From the NCBI RefSeq assembly GCF_003555505.1, contig NZ_CP032152.1, forward strand, positions 868,001 to 932,000: DNA of 64,000 nt, in the 5' to 3' direction. Positions 29,445 to 38,848 of the stretch are shown here, piece after piece. The notes below the pieces were generated by a model. It saw nothing but the letters and a program-made list of their open reading frames with translations, did not search any database and was not told the DNA's origin. The stretch comes from Thermosynechococcus sichuanensis E542. Lineage in GTDB: Bacteria > Cyanobacteriota > Cyanobacteriia > Thermosynechococcales > Thermosynechococcaceae. Both the position numbers and the translations under genes were made by a program. Position 1 is the stretch's first letter. Every line of letters begins with the position of its first letter.

Positions 29445-29606
29445 ATGCTCTTTATCATTTTGCTGATTCTGCTTTGCACGGTCACCAATCTCTTTACAGA
29501 GGTGCTGATTTTAACTCCCCTAGAGGTGTTGCGCTCCATTCATATCCCCGGAATTGTTCTTTGGGGTGGTCTGATCCTACTCGTGGCGTGGGTGATTGGG
29601 GAATAG
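29445..29606 (+). CDS. Small hydrophobic protein (53 residues)
   Basis: An open frame starting MLFIILLILLCTVTNLFTEV and ending LLVAWVIGE fits between the SDR and the convergent aminotransferase with 11 and 4 bases to spare. It would encode two membrane helices separated by LTPLEVLRSIHIPG. There is a GTGAG ribosome-like sequence eight bases upstream. Codon use looks normal for the neighbourhood, but such a short frame needs comparative support. It could be the last gene of the slt operon. Confidence 0.55.
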   Translation: MLFIILLILLCTVTNLFTEVLILTPLEVLRSIHIPGIVLWGGLILLVAWVIGE

Positions 29607-29610
29607 CACC

Positions 29611-30786
29611 CTAGAGAACCGTTTGGCTAAATTCGGCAATTTGGGCAGCCGCCACCTCTAAACAGGGGCGATCGCGCACAAGGGCAAAGCGCACATAGCC
29701 CTCTCCCCCTTCACCAAAGCCCGATCCGGGGGCTGCCGCAATCCCAGTTGCCTTAACAAGGGCTTGACAAAAGCCAAGGGAATCCCCTTGCCAAGGTTCC
29801 GGCAGTTGCGCCCACACATACATCGTCGCTGGCGGGAGGGGCACCGGCCAGCCATGATCACCGAGGGCTTGAACAAAGGCATCGCGCCGCTGGCGAAAGA
29901 TCTCGCGCGTTTGCTGGACACAGGTTTGATCGCCGGTGAGAGCGGCAATGGCACCCCGCAGGATGCCGGCGTATTGGTTAAAGTCAATCACTGATTTGAT
30001 TTGGCGCAGGGCAGCAATGACATCGGCACGGCCAATGGCAAAGCCAATGCGAAAGCCCCCCATGTTGTAGGACTTAGAGAGGCTATAGAATTCAATGCCC
30101 ACTTGGCGATCGCGATCCACTTCAAAGATCGAGGGTGCCCGCTCCGCATCAAAGACCAGATCAATGTAGGGAAAATCATGCACTAGTAAAATCCCGTGGC
30201 GATCGCAAAACGCAACCGCTGTCTGGAAAAAGTCCAAGGGTGCAACCGCCGTGGTGGGATTATGGGGATAGCTGAGAATCAGCAGTTTGGCTTGCTCTCG
30301 CACCGGTAGGGGAATGGCCTCTAAATCTGGCAAAAAGTGATTTTCTGCCCGCAGGCACAATGGATAGAGTTGACCCCCTGCCAGATACACTCCCCCCGCA
30401 TGGGAGGGATACCCGGGATCCAACACTAGTGCATACTCTTGGGGATTCATCACCGCAAGGGGCAAGTGCGCCGTCCCCTCCTGCGAACCAATCAGCGTCA
30501 GTACTTCCCGCTCGGGATCCACCCTGAAGCCAAAGCGGCGTTCAAACCAAGTGGCCACGGCCTGTCGAAAGGTCGCCGTACTGGCAAAGAGTTGATAGCC
30601 ATAGGTACTGGCATCTCGCACCGCTGCTTCAATCGCCGCAAGAATGTGATCAGCGACGGGCAAATCCGCAGAACCGAGGGACAGATCCACAATCGGCTGC
30701 CCAGTGGCCGCCACCGCCGCCTTAGCCCTATCCATGGCATCAAAGACATTGCCTTGAAAGTACCGCAGGCGATCGGCCAGCCTCAT
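29611..30786 (-). CDS. Class I/II PLP-dependent aminotransferase
   Basis: This is a 391-residue fold-type I aminotransferase. It has the typical N-terminus LSLGSADLPVADHILAAI, substrate region GSQEGTAHLPLAVMNP, the PLP-phosphate and ring contacts in YPHNPTTAVA and HDFPYIDLVF, and the Schiff-base Lys in YSLSKSYNMGGFRIGF. Related proteins are annotated as LL-diaminopimelate or aspartate/alanine aminotransferases; the specificity cannot be read from the sequence. The ATG overlaps the ftsY stop by four bases, so both are in one operon, with no obvious functional link. Confidence 0.85.
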   Translation of the reverse strand: MRLADRLRYFQGNVFDAMDRAKAAVAATGQPIVDLSLGSADLPVADHILAAIEAAVRDASTYGYQLFASTATFRQAVATWFERRFGFRVDPEREVLTLIGSQEGTAHLPLAVMNPQEYALVLDPGYPSHAGGVYLAGGQLYPLCLRAENHFLPDLEAIPLPVREQAKLLILSYPHNPTTAVAPLDFFQTAVAFCDRHGILLVHDFPYIDLVFDAERAPSIFEVDRDRQVGIEFYSLSKSYNMGGFRIGFAIGRADVIAALRQIKSVIDFNQYAGILRGAIAALTGDQTCVQQTREIFRQRRDAFVQALGDHGWPVPLPPATMYVWAQLPEPWQGDSLGFCQALVKATGIAAAPGSGFGEGGEGYVRFALVRDRPCLEVAAAQIAEFSQTVL

Positions 30787-32153
30787 GCTGCCACCTCCAC
30801 CTCACTGGAGAGCAAGGCCTCGACAAATTCAAAACTGGAAAAGGGGCGCAGATCCTTAATGCCCTCGCCCGCACCAATGAAGCGAATCGGTAGCCCCAGC
30901 TCCTGCACTACTGCCAGAGCCACTCCCCCTTTGGCCGTGCCGTCTAACTTGGTTAAGATCACCCCCGTCAGTTGTGCTGCTTCTGCAAAGACCTGGGCTT
31001 GGCGCAAGCCATTTTGGCCGAGGGTGGCATCGAGCACCAGTAGCGATTCAATTTGAGCATTGCCCGCCTTTTTATCAATAATGCGGCGGATTTTCTTGAG
31101 TTCCTCCATCAGGTTGGCCTTGTTTTGCAGGCGGCCAGCGGTATCCACCAGCAGCAATTCTGTGCCCCGTGCTTGGGCAGCACCAATGGCGTCAAAAACA
31201 ACAGCAGCCGGATCCGTATTTTTGCCGGGGTTAGCAATCACCTCCACATTGGAGCGCTGTCCCCAAATTTTCACCTGTTCGGTGGCGGCTGCCCGAAAGG
31301 TATCTGCCGCTGCAATCAAACAGCGATAGCCTGACTGGGTGGCAATGTGGGCTAGCTTACCAATGGTGGTGGTTTTCCCAACGCCGTTGACACCAGCAAT
31401 CAACCAGATATTCAGCACCCCTTTTTTCGGCGCAAAGTCGCGGCGGTAGCCCGCTTGAAAGGGGCGATCGAGAATGTCCCGCAGAATTTCCTTCAGGTAA
31501 GCGATCGCCTGATCAGCCGGGAGCGTTTCTTGGCGAATTTTCGTTTGCAGGGCTGCAATAATCTGATCCGTGGCCTTGACCCCCACATCCGACTGCAACA
31601 GCAGCATCTCAATTTCTTCGACGGCATCCCGACTCAAAGGGCCTTGGCCGACGATCGCCCGCAGTTGATGCACTAGGCCACGACGGGTTTTGCCCAGACC
31701 TTGGCGCAGGCGTTGCAACCAAGTAATTTCCTCAATATCCACCTCCTCCGGGCGCCGGCCTTGGGCTGCCAGCACCTCCGCTGACCACAAAAAGCCCTCA
31801 TCGAGGACAAGGGAGGAGCCTACTGGCTCAGCTTCCACAACGGGCTGGACAGGGGCAGATTCAACAACAGCGGTCTTTTCCGACTCTTCAGAAATGGCAA
31901 CGGGCACTGGTTCGGCAGTCGGTGTTTCTTGAGTTTCTTCAGGGGTTTCAATCGTCGTGGCACTCTCCGATTGCTGTCGCGCTTGAATGGACTGAAGGGC
32001 GGCTTTTGCCCAGTTAAGGATGCCGGGGGAGGCGGTGGATTCAGTTGTAGATTCGGTAGATGCTGTGGCTGGCGCTTCCGTTGGGGTTTCTGCGGGGGGC
32101 GATGGCTCCTCACCACTGCCACCAAACTTGCGTCGAAACCAATTAAAAACCAT
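30783..32153 (-). CDS. ftsY: Signal recognition particle receptor FtsY
   Basis: FtsY docks SRP-bound ribosomes at the membrane. The 456-residue protein has an acidic N-terminal A domain (about 1-150, rich in Glu, Pro and Thr), then the NG GTPase: G1 [47 protein letters not shown] and the closing [12 protein letters not shown]. It starts at ATG in [14 protein letters not shown], whose basic start may bind lipid. The stop overlaps the start of the aminotransferase gene. Confidence 0.97.
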   Translation of the reverse strand: MVFNWFRRKFGGSGEEPSPPAETPTEAPATASTESTTESTASPGILNWAKAALQSIQARQQSESATTIETPEETQETPTAEPVPVAISEESEKTAVVESAPVQPVVEAEPVGSSLVLDEGFLWSAEVLAAQGRRPEEVDIEEITWLQRLRQGLGKTRRGLVHQLRAIVGQGPLSRDAVEEIEMLLLQSDVGVKATDQIIAALQTKIRQETLPADQAIAYLKEILRDILDRPFQAGYRRDFAPKKGVLNIWLIAGVNGVGKTTTIGKLAHIATQSGYRCLIAAADTFRAAATEQVKIWGQRSNVEVIANPGKNTDPAAVVFDAIGAAQARGTELLLVDTAGRLQNKANLMEELKKIRRIIDKKAGNAQIESLLVLDATLGQNGLRQAQVFAEAAQLTGVILTKLDGTAKGGVALAVVQELGLPIRFIGAGEGIKDLRPFSSFEFVEALLSSEVEVAA

Positions 32154-32181
32154 GCCCTATCCTTTGTTCGACTGAACTTGC

Positions 32182-33042
32182 CTATTTTCCAGAATAGCCT
32201 TGATTTTCCTGTAAAAAGGCTTGCAGGCGATCGCCCACCGTGCGACTCAAAGCCGGATGACACACCACCAAGGGCGGCCAATGCTGCACATCGGCGCGAT
32301 TATAGCGGGGCAACTCCCCATTGGCATAGGTAAAGGCACCCCCCGCCTCCTGCGTGATTAAATCTGGTGCCGCTAAATCCCAGTCCTTGGGGGCACTGCG
32401 CCCCGTGAGGTTGACGTACAAATCCGCATCCCCTTGACAAATACTCGCCGTTTTACAGCCCATACTCCCCATCGGAATTGGCTGTACCGACCCCAAGGTT
32501 CTTAAAAAGGCCTGTAGGCGCTCTCCGCCGTGGCTGCGACTCATCACCACCCGCAACGGCTGTCCCTCAGTGGGGGGGTGCACCCGCAGTCGCGTCGCAC
32601 CTTGGCGCGTCTCTCGATAGGCACCTGCGCCGGCAATGGCGGTGTAGATTACCTCCTGCTCTGGCCAGACGACAGCGGCTACACAGGGGCGATGGTCATG
32701 GACGAGGGCAACGTGAATCGCGTACTCCCCCGTTTGTTGCAAAAAGTCGGAGGTGCCATCGAGGGGGTCAATGATCCACTGGTAGGGCTGGGGCAAGGGG
32801 TGCCCTGGGGTGTAGGTCTCTTCGGTTAAATAACCAAACTGCGTCGGTGGAAAATGAGCTTGCAGGGCGTGGCGCAAAAAGCGATCAATCGTTTCATCGG
32901 CAAGGGTGACGGGATCTCCACCTTTGTCCTGCACCGTTAGATCCTTTACCTGACGGTAAAACTGGCGCAGTTGCTCAAGGGCTTGCCAAAGAATCGGGCG
33001 CAGGGTGGCAAGGGTATGCTCAAGATCAAGGGTGGAGGACAT
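32182..33042 (-). CDS. Inositol-phosphatase-family phosphatase (CysQ/SuhB-like)
   Basis: This is a Mg2+-dependent phosphomonoesterase of 286 residues. Metal-binding motifs are the first acidic site in GYLTEETY, IDPLDGTSDFLQ and KDWDLAAPDLITQEAGG. The family includes inositol monophosphatase, fructose-1,6-bisphosphatase class and the 3'(2'),5'-bisphosphate nucleotidase CysQ, which recycles PAP from sulfate assimilation; the spacing looks CysQ-like, but this is uncertain. The ATG immediately follows the stop of the ABC ATPase gene (TAGATG), so the two are coupled. Confidence 0.82.
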   Translation of the reverse strand: MSSTLDLEHTLATLRPILWQALEQLRQFYRQVKDLTVQDKGGDPVTLADETIDRFLRHALQAHFPPTQFGYLTEETYTPGHPLPQPYQWIIDPLDGTSDFLQQTGEYAIHVALVHDHRPCVAAVVWPEQEVIYTAIAGAGAYRETRQGATRLRVHPPTEGQPLRVVMSRSHGGERLQAFLRTLGSVQPIPMGSMGCKTASICQGDADLYVNLTGRSAPKDWDLAAPDLITQEAGGAFTYANGELPRYNRADVQHWPPLVVCHPALSRTVGDRLQAFLQENQGYSGK

Positions 33043-34773
33043 CTAGGCTGCCTCAAGGGAAAGACCACGGGGAATCGCGGCAATTAGCGTGCGAGTATAG
33101 TCGTGCTGTGGCTGTTGGTAAACGGCTTCGGCGTCACCTATTTCCATAATTTCGCCATTGTACATAACCATGAGGCGATCGCTCATGAATTTCACCACAC
33201 TGAGATCGTGGGAAATAAAGAGGTAGGTCAGTTGAAACTCCCGCTGGAGTTCTTTGAGCAAATTCAGCACCTGTGCCTGCACCGACACATCCAAGGCCGA
33301 CACTGACTCATCACAAACGACAAACTCGGGATTCAAGGCCAAGGCACGGGCAATACAAATTCGCTGCCGCTGCCCCCCCGAAAATTCATGGGGATAGCGA
33401 TTTTGGGCTTGGGGGTCAATGCCCACCCGTTCAAGGAGATAGGCCACCCGCTCTTGGTGTTGCCGTTGCGACTGATGACGGCGGTGAATCCGCAGCGGTT
33501 CTGCCACCAACTCGCCAATGGTCATGCGGGGATCCAAGGAACTGTAGGGGTCTTGGAAAATAAGTTGCATCCGCTGCCGCAGGGGACGCAATTGGCGAGG
33601 CGATAAATGGCTGATGTCGCGATCGCCAAAAATAATTTTTCCCTGCGCCGGTTCTAGGAGGCGCAAGAGGGTGCGTCCCAGTGTTGTTTTGCCACAGCCC
33701 GATTCCCCCACCAAGCCAAGGGTCTCCCCTTGACGAATCGTAAACGAGACATCCCTAACGGCAGTAACAAAGCGCTGCGTGCCCGCCACGGGATATTTGA
33801 CCCAGAGGTGTTCCACCCGCACCAATGGCGGTTGGCTAGCCAAATGCGTCAAGCGTTCCTGCTGCTGCGCTGGGGAAATCACTTCTAAGCGCGGGGGAGT
33901 GGCCGCTAGAAAATCCGCCACGGTTGGCAGAATCGCCAGACGCTGATCCAAACGGGGACGACAGGCCAGTAGTCCCTTGGTATAGGGATGTTGGGGTTGA
34001 CGAAAGACCTGCTGCACTGTTCCAGATTCAACAATTTGCCCTTGGTACATGACAATGACCTGATCCGCCAGTTCCCCAACGAGATTGAGATCGTGAGTCA
34101 CAAAAATTAACGAGAGATGGTACTGCTGCTGTAACTCCCGCAAAAGCCGCAGGATCGTCGCTTGGACAGTGACATCGAGGGCAGTGGTTGGTTCATCGGC
34201 AATTAACAGCCTTGGCGAAGCGGCCATGGCCATGGCAATCATGACGCGTTGAATTTGTCCGCCGGAGAGTTGGTGGGGATAGCGACGGAGAAAGCGTTTT
34301 TTGTCTTCAAGGGGGTCTTCAGGTTTGAGGAGATGCACCTGCTCCAGAAGGGCGATCGCTCGCTGTTGACATTGCCCTTGGGGGAGACGCTGCTGTGGAT
34401 CAATGGCCTCTGCCAGTTGAAAGCCAATGGAATAGACCGGATTGAGGGAACTCATGGGTTCTTGGAAGACCATACTGATTTGGCGACCCCGAATCTGCTG
34501 CATTTGGCGGGGAGAGCAGCGCAGCAAGTCAATGGCCTCCCCCTCTGGCTCTGGCTGAAACCACGCTTCGCCGTGGCTGATCTGTCCCGGCGGCAGGAGC
34601 AACTGCAACAGCGCCAAACAGGTCACCGATTTTCCTGACCCCGACTCACCGACGATGCCAAGGGTTTGACCCCGTTCAAGGCTAAAGGAAATGCCATCCA
34701 CGGCCCGTAGGGTCTGATCGGCTTGGCGAAAGTCAACGGTCAGTGCTTCCACACGCAAAAGGGGTGATGACAT
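33043..34773 (-). CDS. Peptide/nickel-type ABC transporter, fused double ATPase
   Basis: The protein has 576 residues with two ABC domains in tandem, as in GsiA or YejF. The first (about 1-280) has Walker [11 protein letters not shown], signature LSGGQIQRV and Walker [13 protein letters not shown]. The second (about 310-570) has [22 protein letters not shown] and [12 protein letters not shown]. Both have the oligopeptide C-terminal extension ([26 protein letters not shown]). The ATG is five codons after a TTG that I discount. Permease and binding-protein genes are not adjacent, so the substrate is unknown. Confidence 0.9.
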   Translation of the reverse strand: MSSPLLRVEALTVDFRQADQTLRAVDGISFSLERGQTLGIVGESGSGKSVTCLALLQLLLPPGQISHGEAWFQPEPEGEAIDLLRCSPRQMQQIRGRQISMVFQEPMSSLNPVYSIGFQLAEAIDPQQRLPQGQCQQRAIALLEQVHLLKPEDPLEDKKRFLRRYPHQLSGGQIQRVMIAMAMAASPRLLIADEPTTALDVTVQATILRLLRELQQQYHLSLIFVTHDLNLVGELADQVIVMYQGQIVESGTVQQVFRQPQHPYTKGLLACRPRLDQRLAILPTVADFLAATPPRLEVISPAQQQERLTHLASQPPLVRVEHLWVKYPVAGTQRFVTAVRDVSFTIRQGETLGLVGESGCGKTTLGRTLLRLLEPAQGKIIFGDRDISHLSPRQLRPLRQRMQLIFQDPYSSLDPRMTIGELVAEPLRIHRRHQSQRQHQERVAYLLERVGIDPQAQNRYPHEFSGGQRQRICIARALALNPEFVVCDESVSALDVSVQAQVLNLLKELQREFQLTYLFISHDLSVVKFMSDRLMVMYNGEIMEIGDAEAVYQQPQHDYTRTLIAAIPRGLSLEAA

Positions 34774-34830
34774 CGCAGGGCAAACCAACTCGGAATAATC
34801 CTAGAATAGAGGCGATTCTGGCACTTAGGC

Positions 34831-36093
34831 ATGGAGTTGATCTTTTTTGGAGTTGGCCTGCTGTTGGGGCTAATGATCTGGTTCTGGCAGTGGCAGCAAG
34901 TGCAACACGCTTTGGAGACGCTCCTTGAGCAATACGCTGCCCGTCCCTTTAAATCCTCACCGTGGCAACGCTTACAGACCCTACTCAGCCAACAAGTTCA
35001 GGAACAGGAACGCTGCCATCAGAAAATGCTCCGCTGTCAAACCGTCCTTGAATATGCCCCCATTGCCTATTTGGAGGTGGATGAGGCCAATTGTGTGGTC
35101 TGCTGTAACGAGGTGGCGCGATCGCTCCTTGGTTTAGTGCATCCCGAAGGCCGTTTTTTACTGGAACTAGTGCGCTCCTACGAATTGGACTGTCTCATTG
35201 AAGAGGTGCGTCAAGAAGAAACGATGCGGGAGCAGGAATGGCCCTATGCCTACCTCACACCGACGGGGCAAACCAAGCGCAAACCCCTGCGGGCACGGGG
35301 ACTCTTCCTTGGCGAGGGGCATGTGGGTGTATTTATTGAGGACTGCGAAGAAGTGGTGCGGCTGCGGGATGAGCGCGATCGCTGGGCAGCGGATGTTGCC
35401 CATGAACTGAAAACCCCCTTGACCTCGCTGCGCTTGGTGACTGAAACGTTGCAACAACGGGTGCCAGAGTCCTTACGGGTTTGGGTCGATCGCCTCCTCG
35501 AGGAAATTATTCGCCTCAGCCTCCTCGTCCAAGAACTCCTAGAATTAAATCGCCTCAGCCACACCCCCGCCGATAGCCTAGAGCGGCATCCCCTTGACCT
35601 TGTCCAACTCATTGACACCGCATGGCAATCCCTCACCCCCCTCGCTGCGGCTAAAGACATTCACCACGAGTACACAGGTCCAAAGCAATTTCCCTACTGT
35701 GGCAATGAATCGCAACTGTTTCGGCTCCTTGTCAATCTCTACGACAACGCCATTAAATACGGCCCTGTGGGGGGTCAAGTGCTGACGCGGTTACTGAGCG
35801 ATCGCGAAGGGGGCTATCTCTGTCTCGAAGTCATTGATACCGGCAGTGGCTTTCCCCCCAAGGACTTGCCCTATGTGTTTGAACGCTTCTATCGGGCACA
35901 GGCGCGGCGGCATCGCTTTGTAATTCCCACCGATAGTGAAGGGCGGATGCCCCCCGTGGGAAGTGGTAGCGGTTTGGGATTGGCCATTGCTCGCCAAATT
36001 GTTGAATGCCATGGCGGCTATATGCAGGCAGCCAATCATCCCGACTATGGCGGCGCATGGTTGCGGATTTATCTGCCTCTGACCTCGCTATAG
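34831..36093 (+). CDS. sphS: Membrane sensor histidine kinase, SphS-like phosphate sensor
   Basis: This is a 420-residue sensor kinase: one N-terminal membrane segment (IFFGVGLLLGLMIWFWQW), a PAS-like domain (about 65-175; VLEYAPIAYLEVDEANCVVC) and a HisKA domain with H191 in DVAHELKTPLTSLRL. The catalytic ATPase domain follows, with N box NLYDNAIKYGP, DTGSGFPPKDLPYVFERFYRA and GSGLGLAIARQIVE. The architecture and H-box resemble cyanobacterial SphS/PhoR, which activates the phosphate regulon, but no response regulator lies next to it. Its stop abuts that of sesA on the opposite strand. Confidence 0.75.
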   Translation: MELIFFGVGLLLGLMIWFWQWQQVQHALETLLEQYAARPFKSSPWQRLQTLLSQQVQEQERCHQKMLRCQTVLEYAPIAYLEVDEANCVVCCNEVARSLLGLVHPEGRFLLELVRSYELDCLIEEVRQEETMREQEWPYAYLTPTGQTKRKPLRARGLFLGEGHVGVFIEDCEEVVRLRDERDRWAADVAHELKTPLTSLRLVTETLQQRVPESLRVWVDRLLEEIIRLSLLVQELLELNRLSHTPADSLERHPLDLVQLIDTAWQSLTPLAAAKDIHHEYTGPKQFPYCGNESQLFRLLVNLYDNAIKYGPVGGQVLTRLLSDREGGYLCLEVIDTGSGFPPKDLPYVFERFYRAQARRHRFVIPTDSEGRMPPVGSGSGLGLAIARQIVECHGGYMQAANHPDYGGAWLRIYLPLTSL

Positions 36094-38406
36094 TTCCTTG
36101 GCTACCCAGCGATCGCGCCCTAGGGCTTTGGCCTCATAGAGGCACTCGTCAGCCAAATGTAACAACATTGATGGTGCATGGTCAGGACTGGGTAATGTTG
36201 TTGCAATGCCAAAACTCGCCGTCAGTTGCGGGCCAACTGTACTTTTCGCGTGGGTGATATTGGCCTCGGCCAAAGCACGTTGCAATTGCTCAACAATATG
36301 GATTGCCCCAGCTTGATCCGTACTCGGCAAAAGCAGCGCAAACTCCTCACCGCCAAAACGGCTCGCTAAATCCCCTGCCCGCCGCAGATGACTCTCTAAA
36401 ATTCGCGCCACTTGTTTGAGAACTTGATCCCCCTGCAAATGCCCATAGTGATCGTTGTAGGCCTTAAAACAATCAATATCCAGCATCACCAAGCTCAGGG
36501 GCTGCTGCTCCCGTTGACAGCGGCGCCACTCCTTTGCAAAGAGTTCATCAAAGCAACGGCGATTGCCAATATCCGTGAGGCTATCCAGATAGACCATCTG
36601 TTGCAAATTGGCATTGGCCACTTCCAATGCCTGATACATCTCTGCCTGTTGCAGGGCTACCGTCAAGGGTTCGGCAATGCGTTGCAGCAGGAACAACTCC
36701 TCCCGTTGCCAGAGACGAGGGGCACGACAATGGTGGGCAATTAACAACCCCCACAAGTGCTGACCTTGAAGAAGGGGAACAACCAGATTGGCTTGAACTT
36801 GCAGGCTAAGCAGTAACTCACGGTAGCAATCTTGCAACTGGGCTTGGCTGACATCACTGATACTGAGGGTGCGCCCCTCCAGAAAGCGCTGCGCCGTTTC
36901 CTTTGTAAAACAGGGGTCATGGATCACTCGACCCAAGAGGGAGTACTGCGGCAATGTGGTCGCCTCCACCTCTATAATGCCGCTGCCATCCGGTAGAAAG
37001 CGGTAAATCAGCACGCGATCGCTCAGGAGCAGTTGTTGAATACTCGTTACGGCCCGCTGCAAAATCTCCTCTAAGCGAATCGACTGGCGAATATCCTGAA
37101 TGATCGTGCTGACAATCATTTCCCGTTCTAGAGCTGTTTTCAGTCGCTCCTCGGTGCGCTGTTGATCCGAGACATCCAAAAGAACGCCATGGAGCATGTG
37201 GCTGTGGGGGTCAAACTGCCCGCGATCGCTCAACCAGCGGAAACAACCATCCCGGTGTTGAATGCGATAGGTGGTACTGTAGGCACGTTGCTGCCGAATC
37301 GCCTGTTCAATATCCCGTTCCGCTAAAGCCAAATCCGCCGCTGGGATAATCTGGCGCAGATCCGCTAAATCTTGGGGAAAGTAGCCGGTGAGGTGATAAA
37401 TCTGATCGCTGACATAGCTAAACCGCCACAGGCGATCGCGATCGCGCCGATAGATGGCCACGGGCAAATGGCTAATCAGGGTATTGTAGCGCTGCTCACT
37501 TTCCGTAATCGCCACCGTAATTGCCTGTTGCCGTGAGAGTTGCCAGCGCAGTTCCGCCGTGGCCTTATTGAGTTCCCGTGTTAAGACCTGAATTACCCCT
37601 TGGGCTTCAGTAATATCGATTGCCGCTAAAAGATTACTTTGGGTCACAATCCCCAACATCTGCCCATCGTCGTCCACGACCACAACACGGCGGACGTGAT
37701 GTTCCTTCAGTAAGTGATTGACCTGCCATAGACTTTGATCGGGCTTCACCGTCAGCACAGGCTGCGACATAATACTGCCAACGGTTCCTCTGAGTACTCC
37801 CCCTTGGCTATGCAGTGCCTCAAAAATATCCTTTTCCGTAATAATGCCGCGCGGCAGCACACCACGGGATGTTTCTTCAGGCACCACCAAGCTAGTGACA
37901 CCCTGTTCGGTCATCAGGACAGCCGCCTCCTGTAACGAAGCCTCCGCCGCAATCGTAGCCACATCGGGAACCATCACCTCAGCCACCCGTTTAATTCGCA
38001 GCAGATCCACAGGGCGCAGGCTCTCCCGAAAAGCTTGGCGGGTTAGTAGTCCCTCAACCCGCCCCGATTCATTGACCACAGCAAGGGCATCCACACCCAA
38101 GTAGCGAAAACGCCCCAAAACTGCCAGCGGGTCATCGAGATCACTCAGGCGCAGGCAATAATCCGATGGCAGCATGATCTGGGCAGCCGTGATCGCTTCG
38201 GGCGAGTAACCTTTGCCAAGGGCACGGATCACTTCCCGTTGGGTGATCAATCCCCGAAACTGTCCCTGCTCTTCGACGACTAAACCAAAACCTTTATTTT
38301 TCTGTAACCCTTGCAGAATCTCATTGAAGGAACCCCTTGGAGCGATCGCAACCAACTGAGCCTGTACCAAGGCTTGCAAATTTAAGCCTGAACTCAATTG
38401 CTCCAT
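36088..38406 (-). CDS. sesA: Cyanobacteriochrome diguanylate cyclase SesA (CBS-PAS-GAF-GGDEF)
   Basis: SesA makes c-di-GMP under blue light. From the ATG of MEQLSSGLNLQ (GAGAGGAA upstream) it has 772 residues; an in-frame extension of 25 codons is rejected. Two CBS pairs (about 15-265), a PAS domain (about 300-415) and a GAF domain (about 440-600) precede a GGDEF domain with active FGGEEF. The GAF has the DXCF motif with C499 (DPCF) and the canonical C527 (DCYREL). Both numbers equal those published for T. elongatus Tlr0924, a blue/green DXCF cyanobacteriochrome. In that species it triggers cellulose-dependent aggregation. Its 3' end overlaps the histidine kinase by 6 bp. Confidence 0.95.
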   Translation of the reverse strand: MEQLSSGLNLQALVQAQLVAIAPRGSFNEILQGLQKNKGFGLVVEEQGQFRGLITQREVIRALGKGYSPEAITAAQIMLPSDYCLRLSDLDDPLAVLGRFRYLGVDALAVVNESGRVEGLLTRQAFRESLRPVDLLRIKRVAEVMVPDVATIAAEASLQEAAVLMTEQGVTSLVVPEETSRGVLPRGIITEKDIFEALHSQGGVLRGTVGSIMSQPVLTVKPDQSLWQVNHLLKEHHVRRVVVVDDDGQMLGIVTQSNLLAAIDITEAQGVIQVLTRELNKATAELRWQLSRQQAITVAITESEQRYNTLISHLPVAIYRRDRDRLWRFSYVSDQIYHLTGYFPQDLADLRQIIPAADLALAERDIEQAIRQQRAYSTTYRIQHRDGCFRWLSDRGQFDPHSHMLHGVLLDVSDQQRTEERLKTALEREMIVSTIIQDIRQSIRLEEILQRAVTSIQQLLLSDRVLIYRFLPDGSGIIEVEATTLPQYSLLGRVIHDPCFTKETAQRFLEGRTLSISDVSQAQLQDCYRELLLSLQVQANLVVPLLQGQHLWGLLIAHHCRAPRLWQREELFLLQRIAEPLTVALQQAEMYQALEVANANLQQMVYLDSLTDIGNRRCFDELFAKEWRRCQREQQPLSLVMLDIDCFKAYNDHYGHLQGDQVLKQVARILESHLRRAGDLASRFGGEEFALLLPSTDQAGAIHIVEQLQRALAEANITHAKSTVGPQLTASFGIATTLPSPDHAPSMLLHLADECLYEAKALGRDRWVAKEL

Positions 38407-38848
38407 CGTGTTCCTCTCTCGCAAAAATATACCGTTAGAGTTTGGTCTATAGTTTTTAATTTTTCTAAAAAGTAAAAACAAGATTTACAAAAATTTGCAT
38501 TACTAATTTTGACAGTCTTTACTACAGATTGATTATTCCAATTCTATCCCGATAGTTTGGTGATAACATCGAGGCTGTTAACAGTGGTGAACACAGCCCT
38601 TTGCTTAAAAATATGGAACAGGGGATCTGAGGCTCTCCTGGGGTGGCTTTCGCAGTCTTGGGTGCGCTCGATCCAGCAGCAAAGGGCTGTCATTGGGATA
38701 TTCCGCTGTTGCGGGAGAAAAGCTAGGATAGGGAATTGAATGCCCTCTATTTGCCCCGGCCATGGACTAGCGAATTACTGGATCAGACACTTTATGCGTA
38801 CCTGCTGCGGATGATTGTGACTGCGGCAGCCCCCTCAGGATTGAAGCG
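38407..38848. other. Gene-free divergent region between sesA and the PP2C gene
   Basis: These 442 bp hold the promoters of two divergent genes and no convincing open frame. The half next to sesA is very AT-rich. The other half carries a 13-bp perfect inverted repeat with a 72-bp spacer, described separately. The last bases before the PP2C gene contain no strong ribosome site. Confidence 0.6.
38593..38690. repeat. 13-bp perfect inverted repeat with 72-bp spacer
   Basis: ACAGCCCTTTGCT at 38593-38605 is repeated as its exact reverse complement at 38678-38690. The arms could form a hairpin in RNA or DNA, or be ends of a small non-coding mobile element. No target-site duplication is evident directly outside the arms. 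Confidence 0.6.

Noticed and set aside
38557-38739. 60-codon frame between sesA and the PP2C gene
   Set aside because: Overlaps the 13-bp inverted repeat; no ribosome site and no conserved pattern.
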